Below, in pieces: positions 33,477 to 43,800 of a stretch of DNA of 64,000 nt. This stretch comes from Streptomyces chartreusis NRRL 3882 (GTDB lineage Bacteria; Actinomycetota; Actinomycetes; Streptomycetales; Streptomycetaceae), in the NCBI RefSeq assembly GCF_900236475.1, contig NZ_LT963352.1, positions 7,466,001 through 7,530,000 on the forward strand, written 5' to 3'. Position 1 is the stretch's first letter, and each line of letters begins with the position of its first letter. A program made the translations under genes and the position numbers. The notes under the pieces are model-generated. The model searched no databases. It worked only from the letters and a program-made list of their open reading frames with translations, and was not told the DNA's origin.

Positions 33477-36400
33477 ATGTACGAGCTGTCCCGGGTCCGC
33501 CTCTACTCCATCGGGCCCGCCGGTGCGCGCTACGCCGACACCGTGCTTGACCTGCGCGGTGTGGGCGAGCCCGTGCCCGACCCCGCCCCCACGCAGGCGG
33601 AGTTCTTCGAGGAGGAGCCCGTCGGCCCGCCGCGCCGGCCCGCGCCCGCGGGTGTGCTCTTCCTGGAGAACGGCGGCGGCAAGTCGGTGCTGCTCAAGCT
33701 GATCTTCTCCGTGATGCTGCCGGGGCACCGGAACACGCTCGGCGGCGCCAGCTCCGGTGTGCTGCGCAAGTTCCTGCTCGCCGACGACTGCGGCCACGTC
33801 GCGCTGGAGTGGCAGCACGTGCTGACCGGTGAGTGCGTCGTCGTCGGCAAGGTCAGCGAGTGGCGAGGGCGCCAGGTCTCCAACGACCCGCGCAAGTTCG
33901 CCGAGGCCTGGTACTCCTTCCGGCCCGGGCCCGGACTGAGCCTCGACAACCTCCCCGTGGCCGAGTCCACCGCCGTACGGGCCCCGGTCGAGGGCCAGTC
34001 GGGCGCGCGCGGCCGGCGCCGCACCATGAAGGGCTTCCGTGACGCCCTCACGGAGGCGGGCAAGACGTACCCGCACCTGGAGGTGCACTGGGAGGAGATC
34101 CACGACCGCTGGATCGAGCACCTGGGCGACCTCGGACTCGACCCCGAGCTCTTCCGCTACCAGCGGGAGATGAACGCCGACGAGGGCGAGGCCGCCGGTC
34201 TCTTCGCGGTCAAGAAGGACGCCGACTTCACCGACCTGCTGCTGCGCGCCGTCACCGACACCCGTGACACCGACGGGCTCGCCGACCTCGTCAGCGGCTT
34301 CGGCAACAAGCTCGGCCGGCGCGCCGAGCTGATCGCCGAGCGCGACTTCACCGCCGGGTCCGTCGACCTGCTCGGACGGATCGTCGAGGCCGCCGATGCC
34401 CGCTCCCGCGCGCGGGACATCCACGCCGGAGCCGAGCGCCGTACCCGCACCCTGGCGCGCAGGCTGTCCGCGCGCGGTGTGCAGGAGCGGGCCCGGGCCG
34501 CCGACCTGGCCCAGCGGGTCACCGCCGCCGCGTACGCCGTCACCCACGCGGAGGCGGCCCGCGAGCGCAGCGCGCTGATCTCCGCCGAACTGGCCTACCG
34601 GCACGCCTCGCTGGCCCTCGCCGCGGCCGAGAAGTCCGCCGCCGCGCAGAAGCGCGAGCTCGCCGACGCCCGCACGCTGTACTCGGCGTGGCAGGCGGCC
34701 GAGGCCGTACTGCGCCACCGCGCCGCCGCCGACCGCGTCGCCCGCGTGTCCGCCGCGATCCAGGAGGCGGAGCGCGATGCCGCTCCGGCCCTGGCCGCCC
34801 GCTCCAAGGCCGCCGTGGACCTCGTACGGGCCCTGCACGCGGCCGCGGAGAACGCCGAGAGCCACGCCAACGAGGAGGAGGAGCGCTCCGCTGCCCTCCA
34901 GGAGGTCAGCGACGCCGCGTACCGGGACTCCACCGCCGCCGCCACGCAGGCGCAGCGCGCCCGCAGCGAGGTCGGGCACCTCAAGCAGCGCCTCGCCGAG
35001 GTCGAGCAGGAGACCGCTGAGGCCGTCCGGGCCGGCTGGCTCGACGACAGTGCGCCCGACGCCGACCCGGCCCGGGCGGCCCTCGCCGCCAGCGACGCCG
35101 AGAAGACCGCCGTCGCGGCCTGGGACTCGGCCCGCGAGGCGTCCCGCCGGGCCACCGAGCACGCGCGTGAGGCCGCCGCCGCCGAGACCCGCGCGGAACT
35201 GACCGCCGCCCGCGCGGCCGACGCGGCGACGGCCGCCGAGCGGTCGTACGAGGCCGAGCGCCGCACCGCCGAGGCGCTGGCGGGGGAGGAGCGGCTGGCG
35301 GAACTGCTCAGCCTGACCTCCGAGACCCGCCCGGGCATCCCGCAGCCCCGGCACGGCACGGACAGCGAGCCGGCCCCCCGGCCCCTCCCCGGCGAGCAGG
35401 GCCTCAGCCCCGAGGAGCTCGACCGCTTCGCCGACGACCTGCGCGAACTGCTCGACGACGCCGTCAGCTCCGCCGAACGGCAGCTGTTCGACCTGCGTAC
35501 GGCCGCCGCCGACGACTCCCGGATCCTCGGCGCGCTCGGTGACGGCGGGCTGCTGCCCCCCGGCCCCGACGTGCTGGCCACGGTCGAGTTCCTCGGCGAG
35601 CACGGCATCCCCGCGCTGCCCGGCTGGCGCTATCTCGCGCAGGCCGTCGACCCGGCCGACCACGCACGCGTGCTGGCCGCCCGGCCCGAAGTGGTCGACG
35701 GCGTGATCATCACCGACCCCGACTCCCACGCCCGCGCCCGGGAGGCGCTGGGCGACGCGGCGCTGCTGCCCCGGTCCGCCGTGGCGGTCGGCACGGCCGC
35801 CGCCCTGCTCGCCCCGACCCCCGCCCCGGACACCGACAGCGGCGACGTGTTCCTCGTCCCGCCGAACCCGGCCATGCACGACGAGCACGCCGCGGACGAG
35901 GAGCGCCAGGCGCTGCGCGCCCGGGCGGCCGAGCGCGACGAGGAGATCCGCACGCTCGCCGCCCGGCTCGGCAAGGACCGGGAGCTGGCCGCCCGGCTCG
36001 CCTCCTGGCGCACCGGCTGCCCGGCCGGCCGGCTGGCCGAGCTGGCCCAGGCCGCGCACGACACCCGCGCGTTCGCCGAGGAGTCGGAAGCCGAGCTGGC
36101 CGAGGCGCGCACCGTGCGGGCCGAGGCCGACGAGGCCGCCGCCGAGGCCGCGCGCGTGCGCGACGAGCGGCAGGAGGCCGCCCAGAAGGCCCGCCGCTCC
36201 GCCGACGCCCTCGCCGGGCTCGCCTTCCGCCTTCGTGAGCGGGCCGGCTGGCAGGTCAAGCTGCGCGAACTGGCCGACGAGGCGGCCGAGGCCGAGGCGA
36301 GCGCCCAGGCCTGCCTGGAGCGGGCCCGGGCCGCCGACGAGGACCGCCGGGCCGCCCAGCGCGCCGCCGACGACGCCCGCCGCACCGCCCGCGCGCTGCG

Positions 36401-38114
36401 CGCCGAGCGCTCCGAGATCGCCGGCGCCCCAGACGACGTACCCGAGGACGACGCCCAGACCCCGAAGGCCTCCCTGCCCGCGCTGCGCGAGGCCTACCGG
36501 GCGGCGTCGCAGCTGTACGAGAAGGTCGGCGTCGGCGCCGATCTGCGGGCCGAGCAGGCCCGTGCGGAGAGCGACGAGAGCGCGGCCCGCGCGGAGCTGG
36601 ACCGGCTGAGCAACAAGGTCCGTACGCGCGCCGAACAGCTCCTCGAATCCCCCGACGGCTCCGACGGACCCAGCCGCCAGGCCGCCGCCGCCCGTGCCGA
36701 GGAGCTGGTGCAGCTCCTGGAGACGCGTATGTCGAGCGCGAGTGAGCAGCTCGGGCGGCTGCGCGGCGAGGCCGAACGGCACGCCCCCGAGGACGGCGAG
36801 GCCCACACCGACCTCCCCGAAGACCTCCAGCCGCGCGACGCCGAGCACGCACAGGCCCTGCTGCGCACCGCCACGGCCGAACTCGCCTCCCACACCGAGG
36901 CGCTGAACCAGGCCCGCGAGGCGCACGCCGAGCTCCTCGACGCCCACCGGGCCGCCGAGGACGCGGCGAGCGGCTTCGACGAGATCGCCGCCATGCTCCG
37001 CGACCTGCTGCGCGAGCACACCACGGACGAGGAGCAGGAGGAGACCGAGCCGTACCCCGGCAGTCCGGAGGAGGCCCGGCAGTCGGCTGCCGAGGCCCGC
37101 CGCTCCCTGCGCGGCTGCGCCGCCGACCTGTCCGCCGCGGAGGCCGCCGTCCGGGAGGCCAGCGACATCCTCGTCCGGCACGCCAACTCCACGCGCTACG
37201 AGCAGGTCCGCACCCCGGCACGGCAGCAGATCCGCGAACTACCCGCCTCCGCGCTGCCCGAGCACGCCCAGAAGTGGGCCGACGCCTTCGCGCCCCGGCT
37301 CCGGGTCCTGACCGACGAGCTGGAGCAACTGGAGCGCAACCGCGACTCGATCGTGGACCGCCTGCGCGGCCTGGTCGAATCGGCCCTGGCCACCCTGCGC
37401 TCCGCCCAGCGGCTCTCCCGCCTTCCGGAGGGCCTCGGCGAGTGGTCGGGACAGGAGTTCCTCCGCATCCGCTTCGAGGAGCCCGACCAGGCCACGCTCA
37501 CCGAGCGGCTGGGCGAGGTCATCGACGAGGCGACCCGCGCCGCCGTCAAGAAGAACTCCGACCTGCGGCGTGACGGCATGTCCCTGCTGCTGCGGGGCGT
37601 CGCGGCGGCGCTCCAGCCCAAGGGCGTCGCCGTCGAGATCCTCAAGCCCGACGCGGTGCTGCGGGCCGAGCGCGTCCCCGTCGGCCAGATGGGCGACGTC
37701 TTCTCCGGCGGCCAGCTGCTCACCGCCGCGATCGCCCTGTACTGCACGATGGCCGCGCTGCGCTCGAACGACCGGGGCCGGGACAAGCACCGGCACGCCG
37801 GCACGCTGTTCCTCGACAACCCCATCGGCCGGGCCAACGCCACCTACCTGCTGGAACTCCAGCGGGCGGTGTCGGACGCCCTGGGCGTCCAGCTCCTCTA
37901 CACCACGGGCCTGTTCGACACCACGGCGCTAGCCGAGTTCCCCCTGGTCATCCGCATGCGCAACGACGCCGACCTGAGGGCCGGCCTCAAATACATCAGC
38001 GTCGAGGAACACCTCCGCCCGGGGCTGCCGCAGCAGCCCCAGGCGGGGGAGGCGGTACACAGCGAGATCACGGCGACCAGGATGTACAAACGCCCCGCGT
38101 CCACGACGCCTTAG
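33477..38114 (+). CDS. Large SMC/MksB/JetC-like coiled-coil ATPase
   Basis: The protein has 1545 residues from ATG 33477. The N-terminal head holds a P-loop LENGGGKSVLLKL (Lys69). Long Ala/Glu/Arg-rich coiled coils run from about 310-640 and 800-1290. A compact region at about 670-800 (GIPALPGWRYLAQAVDPADH, VDGVIITDP) would be the hinge. The C-terminal head has the ABC signature DVFSGGQLLTAA (Ser1410) and Walker B GTLFLDNPIGRAN (Asp1447, with Asn1448 where Glu is usual). This is the layout of SMC, MukB/MksB and Wadjet JetC. The probable role is DNA loop handling or plasmid defence. No nuclease gene of JetD type follows: the next gene is a convergent permease 8 bases away. Confidence 0.75.
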   Translation: MYELSRVRLYSIGPAGARYADTVLDLRGVGEPVPDPAPTQAEFFEEEPVGPPRRPAPAGVLFLENGGGKSVLLKLIFSVMLPGHRNTLGGASSGVLRKFLLADDCGHVALEWQHVLTGECVVVGKVSEWRGRQVSNDPRKFAEAWYSFRPGPGLSLDNLPVAESTAVRAPVEGQSGARGRRRTMKGFRDALTEAGKTYPHLEVHWEEIHDRWIEHLGDLGLDPELFRYQREMNADEGEAAGLFAVKKDADFTDLLLRAVTDTRDTDGLADLVSGFGNKLGRRAELIAERDFTAGSVDLLGRIVEAADARSRARDIHAGAERRTRTLARRLSARGVQERARAADLAQRVTAAAYAVTHAEAARERSALISAELAYRHASLALAAAEKSAAAQKRELADARTLYSAWQAAEAVLRHRAAADRVARVSAAIQEAERDAAPALAARSKAAVDLVRALHAAAENAESHANEEEERSAALQEVSDAAYRDSTAAATQAQRARSEVGHLKQRLAEVEQETAEAVRAGWLDDSAPDADPARAALAASDAEKTAVAAWDSAREASRRATEHAREAAAAETRAELTAARAADAATAAERSYEAERRTAEALAGEERLAELLSLTSETRPGIPQPRHGTDSEPAPRPLPGEQGLSPEELDRFADDLRELLDDAVSSAERQLFDLRTAAADDSRILGALGDGGLLPPGPDVLATVEFLGEHGIPALPGWRYLAQAVDPADHARVLAARPEVVDGVIITDPDSHARAREALGDAALLPRSAVAVGTAAALLAPTPAPDTDSGDVFLVPPNPAMHDEHAADEERQALRARAAERDEEIRTLAARLGKDRELAARLASWRTGCPAGRLAELAQAAHDTRAFAEESEAELAEARTVRAEADEAAAEAARVRDERQEAAQKARRSADALAGLAFRLRERAGWQVKLRELADEAAEAEASAQACLERARAADEDRRAAQRAADDARRTARALRAERSEIAGAPDDVPEDDAQTPKASLPALREAYRAASQLYEKVGVGADLRAEQARAESDESAARAELDRLSNKVRTRAEQLLESPDGSDGPSRQAAAARAEELVQLLETRMSSASEQLGRLRGEAERHAPEDGEAHTDLPEDLQPRDAEHAQALLRTATAELASHTEALNQAREAHAELLDAHRAAEDAASGFDEIAAMLRDLLREHTTDEEQEETEPYPGSPEEARQSAAEARRSLRGCAADLSAAEAAVREASDILVRHANSTRYEQVRTPARQQIRELPASALPEHAQKWADAFAPRLRVLTDELEQLERNRDSIVDRLRGLVESALATLRSAQRLSRLPEGLGEWSGQEFLRIRFEEPDQATLTERLGEVIDEATRAAVKKNSDLRRDGMSLLLRGVAAALQPKGVAVEILKPDAVLRAERVPVGQMGDVFSGGQLLTAAIALYCTMAALRSNDRGRDKHRHAGTLFLDNPIGRANATYLLELQRAVSDALGVQLLYTTGLFDTTALAEFPLVIRMRNDADLRAGLKYISVEEHLRPGLPQQPQAGEAVHSEITATRMYKRPASTTP

Positions 38115-38122
38115 AACCCTCC

Positions 38123-39685
38123 TCAGTCGGCCGCCGGGGCGGTGAGGGGAGCAGCGGCCCCGGCGTCCGAACGGTGTTCGGCGAGCACGCCGGTCCGGTG
38201 CCGCTGGACGAACCAGTAGTAGGCGAAGCCGCCGCCCGCGATGACGGCGACGAACAGCACCGCGCCCCAGCGCAGGTACCAGTGGTACGGGGCCGTGGCG
38301 TTGTAGACCGCGGCCCGCGGCCAGATCAGGTTGAGCGTCATGGCCGTGCCCCACAGCACGGCCACGATGTTGACCGGCAGTCCCCAGCGGCCCAGCGAGA
38401 ACCGGCCCTCGCCCGCGGGCTGCCACGTGCCGCGCAGCCGCGCGACCAGCAGCGGCACCGTGACGCCCAGGTAGGCAAGGTAGATCATGATGATGCCGAT
38501 GCTGGTGACGACGGTGAAGATCTGCGGCTGGCGGATGTTGACCACCAGGATGGCCAGCGCGAGGATCCCGATGATCACGGTCGGCAGCACCGGCGTCTGG
38601 AAGCGCGGATGGCACTTGGCCAGCCGCGAGGACGCGGGCAGGTTGTTGTCGCGGGCCATCGCGAACGCCAGCCGGACCGCCGCCGTGTGCACCGCCAGGG
38701 CGCACACCGTCACCGCGATCAGCACGCACCACAGCATCGCCTTGCCGGCCGTCGGACCCAGCACGTCCAGGACGATGTACTGCAAGCCGTCCGTGGACAG
38801 CTTCTCGCCCTTCAGGCTGGAGACGCTCATCAGCGCGAGCAGCAGGATCAGGCCGCCGAGCACGAAGGAGGCGACGATGGCCCGGATGATGGCGCGCGGC
38901 GCGTTGCGGGTCGGGTCCAGGGACTCCTCGCCGAGCGAGGCGGCGGTGTCGAAGCCGTACATGACGTACGCCGAGGCCAGCGAGGCCACCAGGAAGGCAC
39001 CGAGGTACCCGTTGCCGTAGCCGGCACCGGTGCCGTGCGTCTCCATCACGACCTGCGGACCACGCGTGATGTGGACCGCGAACAGGGCGATCAACACGAC
39101 AGTGGCGATCAACTCGATGAACACGCCCGCGGTGTTGATCCTGGCCATCAACTTGACGCCGAAGGCGTTCACCAGGGTGGTGAACAGGATCAACACCGCG
39201 GCCAGGATGACCGCGTTGGTCGCCACGTCGTACGTACCCGTGCCGTCCCCCACGAACTGGAAGAAAGACGAGATCTGGGGCAGCGTCAGCTGATAGGCCA
39301 GTGCCACGGCCGATATGGACACGATCGAGGCGATCAGCATCATCCAGCCGGCGAGCCAGCCCAGATGTGGATTGCCGATCTTCTTCGACCAGTTGTAGAC
39401 CGAGCCGGCGACGGGATAGCGGGCGGCGAGTTCCGCGAAGCACAGGGCGACCATGAACTGGCCGACGAAGACCATCGGCCACGACCACCAGTAGGCGGGG
39501 CCGCCGCTGCCGTAACCGAAGTAGAACAGCTGGAAGGTGCCGGTCAGGATCGAGATGTAGCTGATCCCGGCGGCGAAGGTGTGGAAGTTGCCGAGGGTGC
39601 GTTTGAGTTCGGGTCTGTAGCCGAACTCGGTGAGTTCGGCGTCGTCCTGGCCGTGTGGTTCTGCGGACTGCGCGGTCGGTCTCAT
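38123..39685 (-). CDS. APC-family amino acid permease
   Basis: The protein has 520 residues from ATG 39685 with about 12 membrane helices. FAAGISYISILTGTFQLFYF, FAELAARYPVAGSVYNWSKK and GFDTAASLGEESLDPTRNAP are the conserved blocks of the amino acid/choline/GABA transporter branch of the APC superfamily. The substrate is unknown. Its stop lies 8 bases from the stop of the SMC-like gene, with no visible terminator between. Confidence 0.9.
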   Translation of the reverse strand: MRPTAQSAEPHGQDDAELTEFGYRPELKRTLGNFHTFAAGISYISILTGTFQLFYFGYGSGGPAYWWSWPMVFVGQFMVALCFAELAARYPVAGSVYNWSKKIGNPHLGWLAGWMMLIASIVSISAVALAYQLTLPQISSFFQFVGDGTGTYDVATNAVILAAVLILFTTLVNAFGVKLMARINTAGVFIELIATVVLIALFAVHITRGPQVVMETHGTGAGYGNGYLGAFLVASLASAYVMYGFDTAASLGEESLDPTRNAPRAIIRAIVASFVLGGLILLLALMSVSSLKGEKLSTDGLQYIVLDVLGPTAGKAMLWCVLIAVTVCALAVHTAAVRLAFAMARDNNLPASSRLAKCHPRFQTPVLPTVIIGILALAILVVNIRQPQIFTVVTSIGIIMIYLAYLGVTVPLLVARLRGTWQPAGEGRFSLGRWGLPVNIVAVLWGTAMTLNLIWPRAAVYNATAPYHWYLRWGAVLFVAVIAGGGFAYYWFVQRHRTGVLAEHRSDAGAAAPLTAPAAD

Positions 39686-39796
39686 GGGCGGTTCCTCAAG
39701 GGGCGCTCCTCAGGGCGGGCTCGGTCGGTCGAACCAACCCTGGGGTGTGGGACGGGTGTTGCGCCAGAGGATCAGCATCACCAGAGCCCCGGCCTT

Positions 39797-39877
39797 CACC
39801 CCTCACGGGAACGACCGCCCGTCACCCCTCACGACGGACAACTGCCCGTGGTCCCTCACGAGTGGGACAACTGCCCA
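39797..39877. repeat. Three degenerate tandem repeats of about 27 bp
   Basis: Units at 39797-39822, 39823-39849 and 39850-39877 share the pattern CCCTCACG...ACAACTGCCC. Copies 2 and 3 are closer to each other than to copy 1. The third copy overlaps the end of the membrane protein gene at 39856. They lie about 110 bases upstream of the permease gene. Related GACAACTCC strings recur at 40671-40679 and 40691-40699. Confidence 0.6.
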
Positions 39878-40416
39878 GCCCCGCCCCGCCGGCGTATGCG
39901 CTCCTGCGCCCGCTCGGCTGCGCGCGCCTGCCGTCGGGCCCGGCGGCGCTCGCGTCGCAGCGTCCGTGCCGTGCTGCTCGGCATGGACACCACGCCGTTG
40001 CGCTGGTTCCAGACCTGACGCGTCACCCACACATCGAGCGCTCCCCAGGTCGCCACGATCGTGCTGACCACGCTGCTGATCACCATCGGGAACGCCAACC
40101 ACGACCCGGCCATCGTGCACAGGAAGGCCACCATGGCCTGTATCAGAGTCAGAGCGACGAGAAGGACCGACCGCACGGCAGCCGTCCGCACCGGATCCGG
40201 CAACCGGCGCCGCCGCGCCGGCTCCTCGACCCACAGGGGCCGGTAGTACTGCTGTTCTCGCACGTCAGGGCCCGCCTCGCGAGCCGGCCCTGCCTCTCGC
40301 GCCGTGCTCTCCGCCTCGTCAGCCCGATTGTCGCGATCAGTCGCTTCGGCATCCTGATGCGCTGTCACATGCCCCCCACCCGCCCTGGGCGCCCCGCGCC
40401 GCTCCGCCGTGCCCAT
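39856..40416 (-). CDS. Small membrane protein, unknown function
   Basis: About 186 residues from ATG 40416 (GGGGAG lies 10 bases upstream); a GTG at 40368 giving 170 residues is an alternative start. A charged N-terminal half rich in Glu/Ala/Arg is followed by two hydrophobic helices (VRSVLLVALTLIQAMVAFLC and LAFPMVISSVVSTIVATWGA) and a very basic C-terminal tail (RRERRRARRQARAAERAQER). The topology suggests both ends are cytosolic. It is not assigned to a family. It diverges from cvnA across a 420-bp gap. Confidence 0.65.
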   Translation of the reverse strand: MGTAERRGAPRAGGGHVTAHQDAEATDRDNRADEAESTAREAGPAREAGPDVREQQYYRPLWVEEPARRRRLPDPVRTAAVRSVLLVALTLIQAMVAFLCTMAGSWLAFPMVISSVVSTIVATWGALDVWVTRQVWNQRNGVVSMPSSTARTLRRERRRARRQARAAERAQERIRRRGGAGQLSHS

Positions 40417-40836
40417 CACCGTGTCACTCCCCACCGCCGGCAGACTGCTCGCTCACATCCGAAGACCCTTGCTCCCCAGTGGCTGCCCGGCTTGCGCTGC
40501 TTTACGCCGCCCAGGGGCGGGATGCGGCTCCTGTGGCCGATTCCGCCCCCATTTCCCGTAGAGAAGGACGAACAACCCCCCACGAAGATTCCCCGAAACC
40601 GAAAAATTTCAGCCAACCGCTCAGGCGGTCCAGGGGCCTTGACCCACGCGACCGCGATCGGTTTCGGGGAGACAACTCCCGCAATGCCCGGACAACTCCA
40701 CATGCCTCGTGCGTGGCGCGGAAGTTCACCTTCCGGACCGGCTTTCGAGTTCCCTGGGCGTCGGTAGTAGGCTCGCGCCGTTTGTTGACGCACATGTGTA
40801 CCCCCGGTAGCCCGGGGGCCCGAGCTGGGGGAGGCC
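40417..40836. promoter_or_regulatory. Divergent regulatory region upstream of cvnA
   Basis: No gene is seen. It contains an 11-bp perfect inverted repeat (CCCCGAAACCG at 40591-40601, CGGTTTCGGGG at 40659-40669) with a 57-base spacer, then GGGAG-ACAA-CTCCC at 40667-40680, and a probable cvnA promoter: TTGACG at 40785-40790, 17 bases, TAGCCC at 40808-40813. CACATGTG lies within the promoter spacer. Confidence 0.5.
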
Positions 40837-43800
40837 ATGCGCTTTCGCGGGAAGTCCATCCGCCGGAAGATCGTGGCGCTGCTTCTCGTGCCGCTGGTGT
40901 CCCTCACCGCGATCTGGGCCTTCGCCACGGTGCTCACGGGACGTGAGGCGGGCGACCTGTTCAACGTGTCGTCCGTGGTGGAGAAGATCGGCTATCCGAT
41001 CGAGGACACCGTCCGTGTCCTCCAGGAGGAGCGTCGTCAGACCCTGGTCTACCTCGCCGACCCCCGTGCCTCCGACGGGCTCGCCGCACTCCGGCGCAGC
41101 CGGACCGCCACCGACGAGGCCGTCGGCAGCATCCGTGAGAACGCGCGGAATCCGGACGTGCGCGACGCGATGGGAGCGGACACCGACGAGCGGCTGACCG
41201 CGGTCCTGGACGCCTTCGAGGGCATCGAGTCGCTGCGCCGCAGTGTCGAGGACGGCACCGTCAACCGCTCCCAGGCCCTCGACCTCTACAACCGGCTGGT
41301 CGACCCGTGTTACGTCCTGCTCGCCAACCTCCACGTCGTCGACAACGTGGAACTGGACAAGCAGTACCGCGCGCTGGTCAATGTCGCACGCGCCCGCGAA
41401 CTGCTCTCCCGCGAGGACGCCCTGCTCGGCTCCGCCCTGATCGTCGGCAAGATCTCGCGCTCCGAAGAGCGTGATATCTCCGACCTCGTGGCGCAGCGCA
41501 CCCTGATGTACGACACCAACCTCCCGCTGCTGCCCGTCTCGGAACGCGACCGCTACGAGAGCTTCTGGAAGAACGCCTCCACCGCTCCGCTGCGCGTGGC
41601 CGAGGAGGCGGCCGTCTCATCCGCCGACGGAACCCCGCGCGGCGTCACCGCCAAGAGCTGGGACAGCGCGGCCGGCAACGTACTCGACGAACTCGGCACG
41701 CTCAACGACCAGGCCAACGACCGCTACCAGAACCGCGTCGAACCGGTGGCCATGGGCGTCATCGCCAAGGCGGTCATCGCCGGCGTGCTCGGCCTGCTCG
41801 CTCTCCTGGTCTCCCTCTTCCTGTCCGTCCGCGTCGGCCGCACCCTCATCCGTGACCTGCGACAGCTGCGGCTGGAGGCCCACGAGGCGTCCGGAGTGCG
41901 GCTGCCCAGCGTGATGCGCCGGCTGTCGGCCGGCGAGCAGGTCGACGTCGAGACCGAGGTCCCGCGCCTCGAGTACGACAAGAACGAGATGGGCGAGGTC
42001 GGCCAGGCCCTCAACACCCTCCAGCGCGCCGCCGTCGAAGCCGCCGTCAAGCAGGCCGAGCTGCGCGCCGGCGTCTCCGAGGTCTTCGTCAACCTCGCGC
42101 GCCGCAGCCAGGTCCTGCTCCACAAGCAGCTCACCCTGCTCGACGCCATGGAGCGCCGGACCGAGGACACCGAGGAACTCGCCGACCTGTTCCGCCTCGA
42201 CCACCTGACCACCCGCATGCGCCGGCACGCCGAGGGCCTCGTGATCCTCTCCGGCGCCGCGCCCTCCCGGCAGTGGCGCAAGCCCGTCCAGCTCATGGAC
42301 GTCGTACGCGCCGCCGTCGCCGAGGTCGAGGACTACGAGCGCATCGAGGTCCGCCGCCTTCCGCGTATCGCCGTCACCGGCCCGGCCGTCGCCGACATCA
42401 CCCATCTCGTGGCGGAACTCCTCGAGAACGCCACGGTCTTCTCGCCACCGCACACCGCCGTCCAGGTCCTGGGTGAGCGAGTCGCCAACGGCTTCACCCT
42501 GGAGATCCACGACCGTGGCCTCGGCATGGCAGCCGAAGCGCTCCTGGACGCCAACCTCCGGCTCGCCGAGACCCCGGAGTTCGAGCTGTCCGACACCGAC
42601 CGGCTCGGCCTGTTCGTGGTCAGCCGTCTCGCCCAGCGGCAGAACGTCCGCGTCTCCTTGCAGCCCTCCCCGTACGGCGGCACGACCGCCGTCGTCTTCA
42701 TCCCGGACGCCCTGCTGACGGACGACGCCCCGGACACGAACGGCATCGGGTTCCGGCTCGACCGCCCCCAGCTGGCCAAGGAGAGCGAGCCGCAGGACAG
42801 CCGCCGCGCCGCGCTGTCCCAGGGGCCCGCGCAACGGCCCGGCCTGCCGGCCTCCCTCCTGGACGGCCCGGTGGAGCTGGAGGCGCCCGTCGACCTGGAC
42901 GCCATCGGCGGCTTCCCCGGCGCGCTCGATGACGAGGACAGCGAACACGGCGCTCTGTTCCGCCCCCGGCCCCTCGCCCGCGCCCAGGACGAGGCAGCCG
43001 GCCGCCGCGCCGATCCGCGCCAGGCCGCCGACGCCCACAGCGCACACGACCGGACCGACACCGACGACGACCCGAACGCCCCGGTCCAGCTGCCGCGCCG
43101 CCACACCCCGAAGCTGGTCAGCTCGCACGGGCGCCCGGTCACCGAGCAGCGCCCCCGGCGAGGGAAGACCGAGGAGGAGACCACCTCGGGCACCGGTCGA
43201 GCGGAGCCGGACGGCACCGCCCCGCTCCCTTCGCGTCGCCGGGGCGACGCCTCCGTGAGCGGCGGGGCCACGGGCCGGTCCGGGCCGGAGCCCGCGACCG
43301 CGCTTCCGGTCCGCCGCCGCACCGAAGGCTCCTCGACCGGCAGCCGGCGAGGTGAAACCCAGCCGGACGCACCGCCACCCCTGCCGGCCCGCCGTCGGGG
43401 TGCGGAGTCCGGCCGCCGGGGCATCGGTGCGGCCGGGCGGAACGACGACCGCATGGAATCGCCGGCCTCGTCCGGCACCGGGCCGGAACCGCCCACTCTT
43501 TCCACGCGGACACGCCGCGCGGAGATCGCCTCGAGTGGCCCGGACGGCCCCGACCGTCGGCCGGGCCCCGGGCCGGAGTCCACCGGCGGGCCCGCGCGCC
43601 AGGTGACCGCTTCCGCTGCCATGCCGCAGGGGACCGGGTCGACTCCCGGCTCCGGACGACGGGGACAGAGTCCCGGCTCCGCACCGGACGAGCCTCGCTC
43701 CGGCACTGCGCCGCTGCCCCGGCGCGTCCGCCAGGCCAACCTGGCACCCCAGCTGAAGCGGGGGTCCGAGCCGCGTACCGAGGACAGAACCGAGCCCGTC

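Noticed and set aside
33462..37181. 1239-codon Gly/Leu-rich minus-strand frame
   Set aside because: It is the antisense of the coiled-coil coding region. The composition reflects the Ala/Glu/Arg bias of the real gene.
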